Part shown: in pieces, positions 1-6,884 of the stretch
How the letters are laid out: each line of letters starts with the position of its first letter
Numbering within the stretch: position 1 is the stretch's first letter
Source: Candidatus Methanoperedentaceae archaeon
Lineage (GTDB): Archaea > Halobacteriota > Methanosarcinia > Methanosarcinales > Methanoperedenaceae
NCBI GenBank assembly: GCA_013331375.1
Contig: DUGO01000150.1
Span: forward strand, 1,205 to 9,869
DNA: 8,665 nucleotides
Direction: 5' to 3'
Program-made: the position numbers and the translations under genes
The notes under the pieces: model-generated
The model's input: the letters and a program-made list of their open reading frames with translations, nothing else
What the model was told of the DNA's origin: nothing
Database searches by the model: none

Positions 1-102
1 CAGGTCTTCCATCAGGTCTGCACATGCAGTGCAGATGTCATAGCCCCGGAAGCTCCTGTTGTCCAGTGGGTCTCCACATATCGTACATGTCTCCACTCTC
101 AT
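1..102 (-). CDS. Small zinc-finger protein, partial (C-terminus off left edge)
   Basis: Reading the minus strand from the ATG at 102-100 gives 34 open codons up to the window edge, starting MRVETCTICGDPL. Two CxxC pairs (C6/C9 and C24/C27, 14 residues apart) form a typical zinc-ribbon or treble-clef knuckle. The ATG overlaps the TGA of the upstream DUF22-like gene as TGATG, and GAGGTG lies just before it, so translation is probably coupled to that gene. No enzymatic motif is visible in the part that can be read. The zinc-binding role is inferred from cysteine spacing; the family and full length cannot be determined here. A DUF2180-like relative is possible because of the similar small Cys-rich style, but the diagnostic WEGGYP segment is not in view. 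Confidence 0.6.
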   Translation of the reverse strand, partial: MRVETCTICGDPLDNRSFRGYDICTACADLMEDL

Positions 103-524
103 CACCTCGTTTCAAGCACAACCGGCTTGACCGCTTCACGCGTGAACATTATCGGATACAGGTTCAGCACGGAAAGCAGGTCTCCTTTCTTCAATTCACC
201 GTTCTCCTGACCTATAACATAAGCGTAGTTGATTGTGCGGTCTGCGTCAACTGGCTTGGGACCGCCCTTTGTTCCAACCTTGACCACGGACGCAAAGGCG
301 TGATGGCTGAAGGCGCAGGGCATCGCAAGAGTATCCTTGGGTACTTTGATTTCCTTTACCTTCACTCTCTCGATTTTTCCCGCTTCCAGCGTCTTTTCCT
401 CATCCGCAATCACCATTTCCCACTTTGCTCGCGTGGCGATTGTGAACTCATATGGCGCAGCTTTCACCTTTCTCGTCTGCAGCGTTCCATTCTTCTTGGA
501 AACCACGTTTACGATCTCTGCCAT
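102..524 (-). CDS. DUF22-like archaeal protein of unknown function
   Basis: A 140-residue soluble protein starting MAEIVNVVSKKNG, with no signal peptide, membrane segment or catalytic motif. It looks mostly beta-stranded, with PYEFTIATRAKWEMVIADEE at residues 24-43, a lysine/valine-rich strand near 51-61, and a conserved-looking PCAFSHHAFASV block at 69-80. The layout and these phrases resemble the archaeal DUF22 family as I remember it; no function is known for that family and I could not run a profile search. The ATG at 524 was chosen over an in-frame ATG at 575 because the TATA box at 559-566 lies between them, and because GGTGG at 532-536 sits 7 nt before the 524 start. The gene is followed by a coupled small zinc-finger gene and is divergent from elp3. 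Confidence 0.6.
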   Translation of the reverse strand: MAEIVNVVSKKNGTLQTRKVKAAPYEFTIATRAKWEMVIADEEKTLEAGKIERVKVKEIKVPKDTLAMPCAFSHHAFASVVKVGTKGGPKPVDADRTINYAYVIGQENGELKKGDLLSVLNLYPIMFTREAVKPVVLETR

Positions 525-531
525 TAGTCTT

Positions 532-536
532 CCACC
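532..536 (-). promoter_or_regulatory. Ribosome binding site deciding the DUF22-like start
   Basis: On the minus strand GGTGG stands 7 nt upstream of the ATG at 524. It matches the GGTG core of archaeal Shine-Dalgarno sequences and is the reason for preferring the shorter protein. Confidence 0.55.
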
Positions 537-558
537 AGAGAGTACTATGAGGTTAAGG

Positions 559-566
559 TATTTATA
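559..566 (-). promoter_or_regulatory. TATA box for the DUF22-like gene
   Basis: The minus strand reads CTATAAATACC, with TATAAATA at 566-559, a near-ideal archaeal TATA element. A start of transcription about 25 nt downstream would fall near 537-540, giving a short leader that carries the GGTGG ribosome site before the ATG at 524. The transcription start is an inference from spacing. Confidence 0.6.
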
Positions 567-571
567 GTTTA

Positions 572-603
572 TCATGGTTAATCATGATAATTATTATTCA
601 TGA
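572..603. repeat. Three TCATGA-type repeats in the divergent promoter region (possible operator)
   Basis: TCATGG occurs at 572-577 and TCATGA at 582-587 and 598-603. The last two extend to ATCATGA (581-587) and TCATGAT (598-604), which form a 7-bp inverted repeat around a 10-base AT-rich centre. The cluster lies directly upstream of the DUF22-like TATA box and upstream of elp3, where an archaeal regulator could bind. No regulator gene is visible in the window, and chance recurrence in AT-rich DNA remains possible. Confidence 0.35.
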
Positions 604-604
604 T

Positions 605-630
605 ACTTTATTAATCAACATCTTAATATT
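605..630 (+). promoter_or_regulatory. Candidate elp3 promoter
   Basis: Two AT-rich stretches on the plus strand could serve as the TATA element: CTTTATTAAT at 606-615 and CTTAATATT at 622-630. The second would place transcription start near 650, leaving a leader of about 20 nt with GGTGG (662-666) four bases before the ATG. Which of the two is used cannot be decided from sequence alone. A perfect 8-bp palindrome GGGCGCCC follows at 632-639. Confidence 0.35.
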
Positions 631-670
631 AGGGCGCCCCAAGAGTGCGAAGTAAGATAACGGTGGACAG

Positions 671-2284
671 ATGAGCAGCATAGAAAGTGCATGCAGAGAC
701 CTCATAGAAGACATCCTGGCAGGTAATATCGCAGATGAGGCGGGACTCTGCAGAGCCAAGAAGAAAGTCTCATTACAATGCAGGCTGGACTCGCTCCCCG
801 GCAACCCAGAGATACTGTCTTACGCGCGGGAGGGCGAGCGCGAGAGGGTACTGGAAGTGCTGCAGCGCAAGCCTGTTCGCACCATATCTGGTGTTGCGGT
901 CATTGCAGCCATGACCTCGCCAGCGCCCTGCCCCCACGGGAAGTGCGTGCCTTGCCCGGGTGGACCGGACTCGAAGTTCAGGTCGCCGCTGAGCTACATG
1001 GGGCTTGAGCCTGCAGCAAGGCGCGCCTTTGAGTGCGGCTTTGACCCCTATGTGCAGGTGTCGTCGAGGCTTCGGCAGCTCTCGGATATAGGGCATCCTG
1101 TTGACAAGGCTGAGCTCATCATCATGGGGGGAACGTTCACAGCGCGCCCGCCGCAGTACCAGGAATGGTTTGTCAGGAGATGCCTTGAGGCAATGAACGA
1201 GTTCGGGGGCTCGAGTAAAGGGGGCAGCAGGAGTGTTAATACCATCGAGGAAGCCCAGGCTGTAAATGAGACCTCGCGCGTAAGGAACGTGGGCATGACA
1301 GTGGAGACGCGACCTGACTGGATGGGAACTGAGCATATAGACGGCATACTGCGCCTTGGCGCGACCAAGGTAGAGCTCGGGGTACAGAGCACTGATGATG
1401 GTGTCCTTCTGCGGATTCGGCGCGGGCATACCGTGGCTCAGAGCGTAACTGCGAACAGGCTTGTGAGGGACAGCGGGCTCAAGGTGGGCTTTCACATGAT
1501 GCCCGGGCTTCCAGGCTCGTCCATGGAAAAGGATGCTCGAATGTTCGAAGACCTGTTCAGCGACGAGCGCTTCATGCCCGATTACCTGAAGATATACCCC
1601 ACACTTGTGACAGAGGGGACAGAACTTGCGGGCATGTACGATAGGAGCGAGTACGAACCTCCTGGTACGGAAGAGGCGGCGCAGCTTGTTGGAAGAATAA
1701 AATCCATCCTTCCTGTGTGGACAAGGCTCCAGAGGGTACAGCGCGACATACCCGCACCCCAGATACTTGCTGGCGTAAAGAAGAGCAACCTGCGGCAGCT
1801 TGCAGGCGAGAGGCTCGGGGCGATGGGAAAGAGCTGCAGGTGCATCCGGTGCCGCGAGGTCGGGCACAGGGCGCTTCACGGGGTAGAGCCCGGGAACATA
1901 GAGCTCGGGGCTGTGACTTACCGTGCGTGCGGGGGCATTGAGCACTTCATATCCTTCGAGGACCGCGAGCTGGACGTCCTGATAGGCTTTTTGCGGCTGC
2001 GGTTCCCTGCTTCCCCGCACAGTAGCGAGCTATCGGGCTCAGCCCTTGTACGGGAGCTCCACGTGTACGGACCTCTTGTGCCCCTCAAGACGCGGGCAAA
2101 GGAAGCGGAGTGGCAGCACAGGGGCTACGGCGAAGAGCTGCTCATTGAGGCAGAGCGAATGGCAGCACAGGCAGGCTTTAAAAAGATAGCAGTTACGAGC
2201 GGCATAGGCGTAAGGGAGTATTACAGGAGGCTCGGATACCGGCGGGACGGACCCTACATGGCAAAGACGCTCAGAGATTCCTGA
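671..2284 (+). CDS. elp3: Elp3, tRNA uridine(34) modification radical SAM/acetyltransferase
   Basis: A 537-residue protein with the Elp3 two-domain layout. The radical-SAM domain (about 70-350) carries the cluster motif CPHGKCVPC (C87, C92, C95), followed by CPGGPDSKF and GGTFTARPP near 153. A cysteine group CRCIRC (389-394) suits the zinc site known in Elp3. The C-terminal GNAT domain (about 455-537) has the acetyl-CoA loop QHRGYGEELL (482-491) and GVREYYRRLGY (513-523). In archaea, single-protein Elp3 makes the 5-carboxymethyl-type modification on wobble uridine of tRNA from acetyl-CoA and SAM, which supports accurate decoding. Length agrees with the family. The ATG at 671 has GGTGG four bases upstream. 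The gene is monocistronic here and its end overlaps the convergent nif3-like gene. Confidence 0.95.
   Translation: MSSIESACRDLIEDILAGNIADEAGLCRAKKKVSLQCRLDSLPGNPEILSYAREGERERVLEVLQRKPVRTISGVAVIAAMTSPAPCPHGKCVPCPGGPDSKFRSPLSYMGLEPAARRAFECGFDPYVQVSSRLRQLSDIGHPVDKAELIIMGGTFTARPPQYQEWFVRRCLEAMNEFGGSSKGGSRSVNTIEEAQAVNETSRVRNVGMTVETRPDWMGTEHIDGILRLGATKVELGVQSTDDGVLLRIRRGHTVAQSVTANRLVRDSGLKVGFHMMPGLPGSSMEKDARMFEDLFSDERFMPDYLKIYPTLVTEGTELAGMYDRSEYEPPGTEEAAQLVGRIKSILPVWTRLQRVQRDIPAPQILAGVKKSNLRQLAGERLGAMGKSCRCIRCREVGHRALHGVEPGNIELGAVTYRACGGIEHFISFEDRELDVLIGFLRLRFPASPHSSELSGSALVRELHVYGPLVPLKTRAKEAEWQHRGYGEELLIEAERMAAQAGFKKIAVTSGIGVREYYRRLGYRRDGPYMAKTLRDS
2271..2284. other. Convergent 3' overlap of elp3 and the nif3-like gene
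   Basis: The stop of elp3 (TGA 2282-2284) lies inside the end of the minus-strand gene, whose TGA is at 2273-2271, so the last 14 bp code on both strands. No space remains for a conventional terminator between the two genes, so their transcripts must overlap. Confidence 0.9.
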
Positions 2285-2996
2285 TGCCGGGGTCATGCTC
2301 AATGAAAACCGAGTCAACAGGTAACCGCTCGCACAGGCGCCGCATCGCTGGGCACTCGGTGGCATAGTGCGTCGCATCCACAAGCGCGAGATGCCCGGCA
2401 TATCTTATGGCATCGTGCCTGAGGTCGCCTGACAGGAGCGCGTCCGCCCCTGCATCCAGTGCGATGTCGATGTACTCTTTCCTGAAGCCGCTGCCTCCCA
2501 GCACCATGACGCGCTTTATCGTTCCTGTTCCCGTGAACTGCACATGCGTGTTGAGCCTTTGCGAAGCGTATGCTGCGAAGTCGGGGAGCGCAGTGCCCTC
2601 GATGTCCCCGACGCAGCCAGACGGGAGGCGCGTGACATCCGTAAGGTTTAGGGCTTCTACGAGAGCGTCATTCACACCGCCTTCCGCTCTGTCATAGTTC
2701 GTGTGCATGACGTAGATGGATATCTCATTCTCAAGCGCGATTTTAAGTGAATCCGATAGCTGCTTTGAAAGCCTGCACACAGGCTCGTATATGAGGGCGT
2801 GGTGCGTGATGAGCAGGTCTGCGCCCAGCCTTGCAGCCTCTTCAAGGACATAATCCGTGGGGTCAAGTGCGACCGCAGCCATATTCACGTTATTTCCCCG
2901 GTCAAGCACCAGCCCGATTTTCCCGGAATCGCTCTCGTCCGCTAACTCCAAGGGTGCGATCTCCTCAAGCAAGGCTGTGATGTCATGTAGCTGCAT
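2271..2996 (-). CDS. Nif3-like dinuclear metal protein (GTP cyclohydrolase I type 2/NIF3 family)
   Basis: A 241-residue protein, the usual length for archaeal and bacterial Nif3 proteins. The family metal-ligand segments are present: LLITHHALIYEP (61-72, H65 and H66), MHTNYDRAEGGVND (97-110, D102), GDLRHDA (190-196) and DATHYATE (207-214, H210 and E214). These residues hold two divalent metals in known structures. Family members are often labelled GTP cyclohydrolase 1 type 2 or metal-binding hydrolase, but the physiological substrate is generally not established, so I give no enzymatic name. No membrane segment or signal is visible. The ATG at 2996 lacks a Shine-Dalgarno sequence and follows an AT-rich stretch, which fits a leaderless or near-leaderless message. 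It lies 58 bp beyond the hydrolase gene, so partial read-through from that operon is also possible. Confidence 0.9.
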   Translation of the reverse strand: MQLHDITALLEEIAPLELADESDSGKIGLVLDRGNNVNMAAVALDPTDYVLEEAARLGADLLITHHALIYEPVCRLSKQLSDSLKIALENEISIYVMHTNYDRAEGGVNDALVEALNLTDVTRLPSGCVGDIEGTALPDFAAYASQRLNTHVQFTGTGTIKRVMVLGGSGFRKEYIDIALDAGADALLSGDLRHDAIRYAGHLALVDATHYATECPAMRRLCERLPVDSVFIEHDPGIRNL

Positions 2997-3020
2997 GTTA
3001 TTTAATTAGCCGTTCGGGTG

Positions 3021-3028
3021 TATTAATT
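3021..3028 (-). promoter_or_regulatory. Possible TATA element for the nif3-like gene
   Basis: The minus strand reads AGAATTAATACACC, with AATTAATA at 3028-3021, centred about 28 nt before the ATG at 2996. This spacing fits a leaderless archaeal transcript, and it would explain the missing Shine-Dalgarno site. The element is weak compared with the one at 559-566. Confidence 0.35.
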
Positions 3029-3054
3029 CTTGTCCATGACAGCAGGCGGAACGC

Positions 3055-3990
3055 TCACGAGAACATTTCTTTGAGCTCCTGCTGTATGACCGGCAGCATC
3101 TCGCTGCTCTCACCGTGTGAGCTTCCGGTGAAATTATACAGCTTTTTCGGCTGCTTTGCGAACGTGAACGTGTTGAGCGCCTGCCCGTAGGGAATGACGC
3201 TGTCGTTTATCGAGTGCAGGAGCACTACTTTCCGCGGTGAGAGCTTGGCAATATACCTGTCAGGGTCAACCGACCTGTAAAACCTGATATCCTCCGGGTC
3301 GCTAATCTCACCCCTACGCACGAATCCGTCGATGCCATAGCCTGCTGTGCTTATGCCGATAACTCCTCTCACAGAAGGCTCAAGGGCTGCGGCGATGAGC
3401 GCGAACCTGCCTCCGTTGCTTGACCCGATGATAACTATCCTGTCAGGGTCTATCCGCTCATCCTGCCTGAGAAGGTCAAAAGCCCGAAGCGCATCATAGA
3501 CCATCATGTGCTGGATTGGCTCTTTTTCGTCCCGGAAGCGCCCGAGGTCGCCCTGGAAATCAATCCCGCCCAAGTTCCGCTGGTCGATGGCGAGCGAGGC
3601 GTACCCGAGCCCTGCAAGCCACTGTGCAAGCCCCTGCTCTCCCTCCTTTGGCACGGTCGCGCCTGGAAGAATCAGGACTGCAGGCACTCTTTTGGCTGAG
3701 GCTGGTACCCTGAGGAGCCCGCTGACCTTCGCGCCGCCCCTGCTGTCAAATGTTACAAGATAAAGCGTGGAGTTGCCTGACTCAAGCACCCTCGAATCAA
3801 CAGCCACATCACCGCGGCTTGCGGGATAGACAAGCGTACCGTCCTGCGTCACTTTCCAGCCATCACCGCCGCCATTTCCACCGGAAAGCAGTAGCCAGGC
3901 GATTATTATGGCTGCGGCAACCAGACCTCCAATTAGCAGCCGCGGCGGCTCTTTGCGCTGCTGCATTTTCCTGTGGTTATCCCTTCTCAA
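3055..3990 (-). CDS. Membrane-anchored alpha/beta hydrolase (dienelactone hydrolase/prolyl oligopeptidase type)
   Basis: A 311-residue protein with a basic N-terminus, a single hydrophobic helix (about 17-36), a Gly-rich linker, then an alpha/beta-hydrolase domain. The catalytic triad can be read: nucleophile S191 in GSSNG (189-193), acid D263 in HSINDSVIP, and H292 in GSSHGES. LPGATVPKEG (108-117) probably forms the oxyanion loop. The anchor suggests the catalytic domain faces outside the cell, but topology is an inference, and no cleavable signal or lipobox is evident. Substrate is unknown; esterase or peptidase activity are both possible. The start is TTG at 3990, chosen because AGGTGG lies 4 nt upstream; the ATG 24 bases further in has no such site. 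It is the last gene of the redox operon, 20 bp after the ferredoxin:disulfide reductase gene, and its link to that pathway is unclear. Confidence 0.8.
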   Translation of the reverse strand: MRRDNHRKMQQRKEPPRLLIGGLVAAAIIIAWLLLSGGNGGGDGWKVTQDGTLVYPASRGDVAVDSRVLESGNSTLYLVTFDSRGGAKVSGLLRVPASAKRVPAVLILPGATVPKEGEQGLAQWLAGLGYASLAIDQRNLGGIDFQGDLGRFRDEKEPIQHMMVYDALRAFDLLRQDERIDPDRIVIIGSSNGGRFALIAAALEPSVRGVIGISTAGYGIDGFVRRGEISDPEDIRFYRSVDPDRYIAKLSPRKVVLLHSINDSVIPYGQALNTFTFAKQPKKLYNFTGSSHGESSEMLPVIQQELKEMFS

Positions 3991-3994
3991 AAAA

Positions 3995-4000
3995 CCACCT
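3995..4000 (-). promoter_or_regulatory. Strong ribosome binding site supporting a TTG start
   Basis: AGGTGG on the minus strand (4000-3995) is followed by four T and then TTG at 3990. It lies in the 20-bp gap after the preceding gene and makes TTG the better start for the hydrolase. Confidence 0.6.
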
Positions 4001-4010
4001 GATTCTCAGG

Positions 4011-4517
4011 TCACATCTCGAACTTCTCGAACCTCTCCTTTTTTGCCCTGCATATCGGGCAAACACCGGGAGGCTCCTCGCGGGCGCATAAGTACCCGCA
4101 TACCTTGCATCTCCAGACTGATATCATCTTTTCCTCTCCTTTGATAAGCTCATCATCTCTCATCCTGTACCCGCTCACGTAATATTCGGCAGGTCTTCTC
4201 TCAGGTATCGGGTCGTGGGATTTCCTGCCGCTTATCCAGTCATCGTTCACGTACAGGGTGCACAGGCAGCAGCCGAACTCAGCAAGATCCGGGTCGCGGT
4301 AGTCGCAGGGGCAGATGATATCCATGTCATCCGAAAGCGTGCCTGCGGTTATGCGGCACGGGCAGAGCCTGTAGCCGTATCTCTTTTCGTTCTCAACAAT
4401 GCCCGTGAGCAGGTCATTGAGCTGCTCCCCGTCGGGATTCAGCGTATAGCCGTCCTCGTCCGCAAGCCACTTGATATCCTCATACAGCGCCTGTACTTCG
4501 GGATTATCGAACTTCAT
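4011..4517 (-). CDS. Ferredoxin:disulfide (thioredoxin) reductase catalytic domain fused to rubredoxin
   Basis: A 168-residue cytosolic protein. Residues about 1-110 match the catalytic subunit of ferredoxin:thioredoxin reductase: CPC (52-54), CPC (69-71, followed by DYRDPD) and GCCLC (82-86). In the plant enzyme these cysteines hold a [4Fe-4S] cluster next to a redox disulfide, allowing two one-electron steps from ferredoxin to a disulfide. Residues about 134-168 form a rubredoxin-type iron site, WRCKVCGY (C137, C140) and CPIC (C153, C156). FTR-rubredoxin fusions are known from methanogenic archaea. There is no variable subunit gene nearby, as expected for this type. The third motif is unusual: the His of the plant CHC is Leu85 and an extra Cys83 precedes it. 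The start ATG overlaps the glutaredoxin stop as ATGA, so the two are coupled and probable partners. Confidence 0.88.
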   Translation of the reverse strand: MKFDNPEVQALYEDIKWLADEDGYTLNPDGEQLNDLLTGIVENEKRYGYRLCPCRITAGTLSDDMDIICPCDYRDPDLAEFGCCLCTLYVNDDWISGRKSHDPIPERRPAEYYVSGYRMRDDELIKGEEKMISVWRCKVCGYLCAREEPPGVCPICRAKKERFEKFEM

Positions 4518-4762
4518 TTCAACCCCAGCATTTCGCGAAGCCTGTCCTCGTAAAACCCGACCACGACATCATCACCCACCACGATTGTGGGGAATCTGTA
4601 GCTCTTTGTCAGCCTGAACACTTCCTTCATCACTTTGTCTTTCTCAGAACCGTTCAGGAGGTCGACGTCGACATAATCATATTGTACCTTATTCTTATTC
4701 AGGAATCTCTTCAGTGCCTTGCAGTGAACGCAAGTGCTCAATGCGTATATTTTCAATTTCAT
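4514..4762 (-). CDS. Glutaredoxin-like/thioredoxin-fold protein with CVHC active site
   Basis: An 82-residue single-domain thioredoxin-fold protein. The active site is STCVHCKAL with C11 and C14, and the cis-proline loop is RFPTIV with P57, both at the expected places for the glutaredoxin/NrdH group. The HC pair instead of CPYC or CGPC suggests a protein that may be reduced by a dedicated reductase instead of by glutathione, which most archaea lack. Its start overlaps the porB stop (ATGA, 4759-4762) and its stop overlaps the start of the ferredoxin:disulfide reductase gene (ATGA, 4514-4517). This makes it the natural candidate substrate of that reductase. The partnership is inferred from gene order, and the final target disulfide is unknown. 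Confidence 0.88.
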   Translation of the reverse strand: MKLKIYALSTCVHCKALKRFLNKNKVQYDYVDVDLLNGSEKDKVMKEVFRLTKSYRFPTIVVGDDVVVGFYEDRLREMLGLK

Positions 4763-5721
4763 GGTCCGTGCATCCCCCTGTGGTCTTCTGTGATGGCATG
4801 ATGTTCAGCTGGCAGCTCCACAGGGCAGACCTCAGGTGAACCCTTCTCGCCGTAATGCTGCCCCCATTTCCTGCATACCCATCCCTGCATTCGCTTAATA
4901 TCCTCATCGCTCATGTGCCTGAACCTGCCCTGCATCATCAGGTAATCCTTTACGAATCTCATCTTCCCCGGTCTGTATGTCACCTTTCTCTCACCGTATT
5001 CAAACTCGTACAGCGTCCACATACCTGTATCAACCGCAAGCTTTAAAATCTCTATGCTTTTCGCCTGGTCTATTTTCCATCCTGGCACGCAGGGGGTTAG
5101 CATGTGGAGAAAGCGGAAACCGCTGATAGTTTTTGCCTTCTCTACCTTTCTTATGAAATCCGCAGGATGCGCGACCGACAGGGTTGCAAGGTATGGTATG
5201 TCGTGGGCAGCCATGATCTCGGGAAGGTCTTTCTTGAACTCACGCTTGCCCCGAGTGAGCTTCCCGACTGGCGTTGTAGTGGTCCATGCACCGAACGGCG
5301 TGGAGCCGCTTCGCTGTATGCCTGTGTTCATGTATGCCTCATTGTCCAGGCATATGTAGATGACGTCCTCGTTCCGCTCGGCGGCTCCGGATACCGACTG
5401 AAGACCAATGTCGTACGTGCCGCCGTCGCCTGCAAAACCCACAACGTTCACGTTCTTCCCCTTTTTCTCATACGCGGCTTTCAGCCCGCTGATGCATGCG
5501 CCCGTGTTCTCGAAGGCTGTGTGCAGGAAAGGCACCTTCATTGCGGCATGGGGATACGTGGCGCTGAACACGACTCCGCAGCTTGCAGGCACATATACTA
5601 CCGTATTTTTCCCGAGGATGCGCAGCGCGTTACGTATGGATATCGCAACACCGCAGCCTGGGCAGGCGGTATGCCCCATGACGAACAGGTTCTCATCAGG
5701 AAGATCGCGCATAGCGGTCAT
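4759..5721 (-). CDS. porB: Pyruvate:ferredoxin oxidoreductase (pyruvate synthase) subunit beta
   Basis: A 320-residue subunit that binds thiamine diphosphate and the proximal [4Fe-4S] cluster. From the chosen start, the ThDP/Mg motif is GDGGTYDIG (98-106) followed by LDNEAYMNTG (125-134). Probable cluster cysteines are HTACPGCG (C20, C23), PASCG (C48) and TPCVPGW (C211). The string QRSGSTPFGAWTTTTPVGK is typical of PorB, which favours pyruvate over 2-oxoglutarate or branched-chain 2-oxoacids. The start ATG at 5721 was preferred over a GC-rich upstream extension to 5799 because it forms an ATGA overlap with the porA stop and has GGGGTG seven bases upstream. The complex interconverts pyruvate with acetyl-CoA, CO2 and reduced ferredoxin; in methanogens and relatives the main role is often pyruvate synthesis. 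Confidence 0.95.
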   Translation of the reverse strand: MTAMRDLPDENLFVMGHTACPGCGVAISIRNALRILGKNTVVYVPASCGVVFSATYPHAAMKVPFLHTAFENTGACISGLKAAYEKKGKNVNVVGFAGDGGTYDIGLQSVSGAAERNEDVIYICLDNEAYMNTGIQRSGSTPFGAWTTTTPVGKLTRGKREFKKDLPEIMAAHDIPYLATLSVAHPADFIRKVEKAKTISGFRFLHMLTPCVPGWKIDQAKSIEILKLAVDTGMWTLYEFEYGERKVTYRPGKMRFVKDYLMMQGRFRHMSDEDIKRMQGWVCRKWGQHYGEKGSPEVCPVELPAEHHAITEDHRGMHGP

Positions 5722-6884
5722 ACGGGAACACCCCTTGTTGCATGCCAGTTGACGCGGCTGACCCTCTCGCCGTCCGCCGCCCGCAGCGTAAGCTCGCACA
5801 TCTTTCGTATCTCCTGCGCAGTGACGTCGCGCCCGCCGAGCCCTGCAAGATGGTTAATCACTGGTATATCGGAATATCCGTACAGCGCCGCCTTTACCTC
5901 TTCAAATACCGGACCACCGCCCGTATACGAGAGCGACCTGTCAAAGACACCAATAGCCCTGAACCGCGACCCAAGGTCCCTGATCTCGTCGGAGGGGAAC
6001 GGTCTATAGAACCGTAATTTCACAAGTCCCACCCGCCCCCTGAATTCAGCGATGACTTCACGCGCAGTGCTTGTGACAGTACCCATAGTCATAAGAACGA
6101 CATCAGCGCCTTCTGTCCCGATTTCCTCGACCAGCCCGCCGTAGTCCCTCCCGAACCGGGATGCGAACTTCTTCCCGACCTCGGGTATGACCTTCTTTGA
6201 AGCCTCGACTGCATCCATGGTCTGGCGCCGCATCTCCATTATATATTCTGGCGGCATGAACGAGCCAGCTACTGCAGGATTATCAGGGTCAAGGCTGTAC
6301 ACTGGCTCGTATCCGGGAAGAAAAACATCGACATCTTCCTGTGCAGGCAGCTCCACTGGCTCAACCGTGTGGGAGAGCACAAAGCCGTCCATGCAAGGCA
6401 TCACGGGCAGGAGCACGCGCCTGTCCTCAGCAATCATGTAACCCTGGATGACCATGTCAAGAGCCTCCTGGTTGTTCTCGATATATACCTGCAGCCAGCC
6501 CGAATCCCTCTCCGCCATCGAGTCATTGTACTCGCACCATATGCCCACAGGATACGCGATTGTCCGGTTCACATTTACCATCACTATCGGGAGGCGAAGC
6601 GGTGCAGCTACGTAGAGCATCTCGTGCATGAACGCAAGTCCCTGTGAGGCTGTGGCAGTGAACGTGCGCGCACCTGCAGCCTGGGCAGCTATGGTAGCGC
6701 TCATGACGCTGTGCTCGGACTCCATGGGCATGAACTTTGCATCCATTTCCCCGTCACTTACGAACTCAGCAATGTGCTCCACTATCAGCGTCTGCGGGGT
6801 TATGGGGTACGCTGCCACAACCTCTGCCCGCGCGAGCTTGGCGCCGTATGCAACCGAATGGTCTCCTGTGATTACTTTCTTCAT
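5718..6884 (-). CDS. porA: Pyruvate:ferredoxin oxidoreductase (pyruvate synthase) subunit alpha
   Basis: A 388-residue subunit carrying the pyrimidine-binding half of the thiamine diphosphate site. Visible signatures are AAYPITPQT (24-32), [10 protein letters not shown] (54-63), [14 protein letters not shown] (77-90) and [19 protein letters not shown] (125-143), all as in archaeal PorA; the C-terminal part (about 240-360) holds the transketolase C-terminal-like domain. The start ATG at 6884 overlaps the stop of the preceding porGD gene as ATGA; a longer reading frame beginning at 6917 would lie inside the ferredoxin coding sequence of porGD and adds no conserved residues. There is little Shine-Dalgarno sequence, consistent with coupled translation. 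PorA, PorB and the fused PorGD together make a complete enzyme. Confidence 0.95.
   Translation of the reverse strand: MKKVITGDHSVAYGAKLARAEVVAAYPITPQTLIVEHIAEFVSDGEMDAKFMPMESEHSVMSATIAAQAAGARTFTATASQGLAFMHEMLYVAAPLRLPIVMVNVNRTIAYPVGIWCEYNDSMAERDSGWLQVYIENNQEALDMVIQGYMIAEDRRVLLPVMPCMDGFVLSHTVEPVELPAQEDVDVFLPGYEPVYSLDPDNPAVAGSFMPPEYIMEMRRQTMDAVEASKKVIPEVGKKFASRFGRDYGGLVEEIGTEGADVVLMTMGTVTSTAREVIAEFRGRVGLVKLRFYRPFPSDEIRDLGSRFRAIGVFDRSLSYTGGGPVFEEVKAALYGYSDIPVINHLAGLGGRDVTAQEIRKMCELTLRAADGERVSRVNWHATRGVPV

Noticed and set aside
525..575. N-terminal extension of the DUF22-like protein to the ATG at 575
   Set aside because: The TATA box at 559-566 and the expected transcription start lie inside the extension, and a good ribosome site precedes the ATG at 524.
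632..639. Palindrome GGGCGCCC in the elp3 leader region as an operator or hairpin
   Set aside because: An 8-bp perfect palindrome without loop or repeats is too short to call; only its position is mentioned.
773..2020. A 415-codon minus-strand open frame opposite elp3
   Set aside because: Elp3 on the plus strand has complete domain and catalytic motifs; the antisense product is rich in Arg, His and Pro and resembles no family.
2997..3054. Terminator after the redox operon
   Set aside because: No T-rich run or stable hairpin is visible in the 58-bp gap, so termination versus read-through into the nif3-like gene cannot be decided.
5722..5799. N-terminal extension of PorB by 26 residues
   Set aside because: It lies within the end of porA, has a composition unlike PorB, and the ATG at 5721 has both an ATGA overlap and a GGGGTG site.
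5104..6009. A 301-codon plus-strand open frame opposite porB and porA
   Set aside because: It is antisense to strongly conserved POR genes, spans their junction and has no domain signature.
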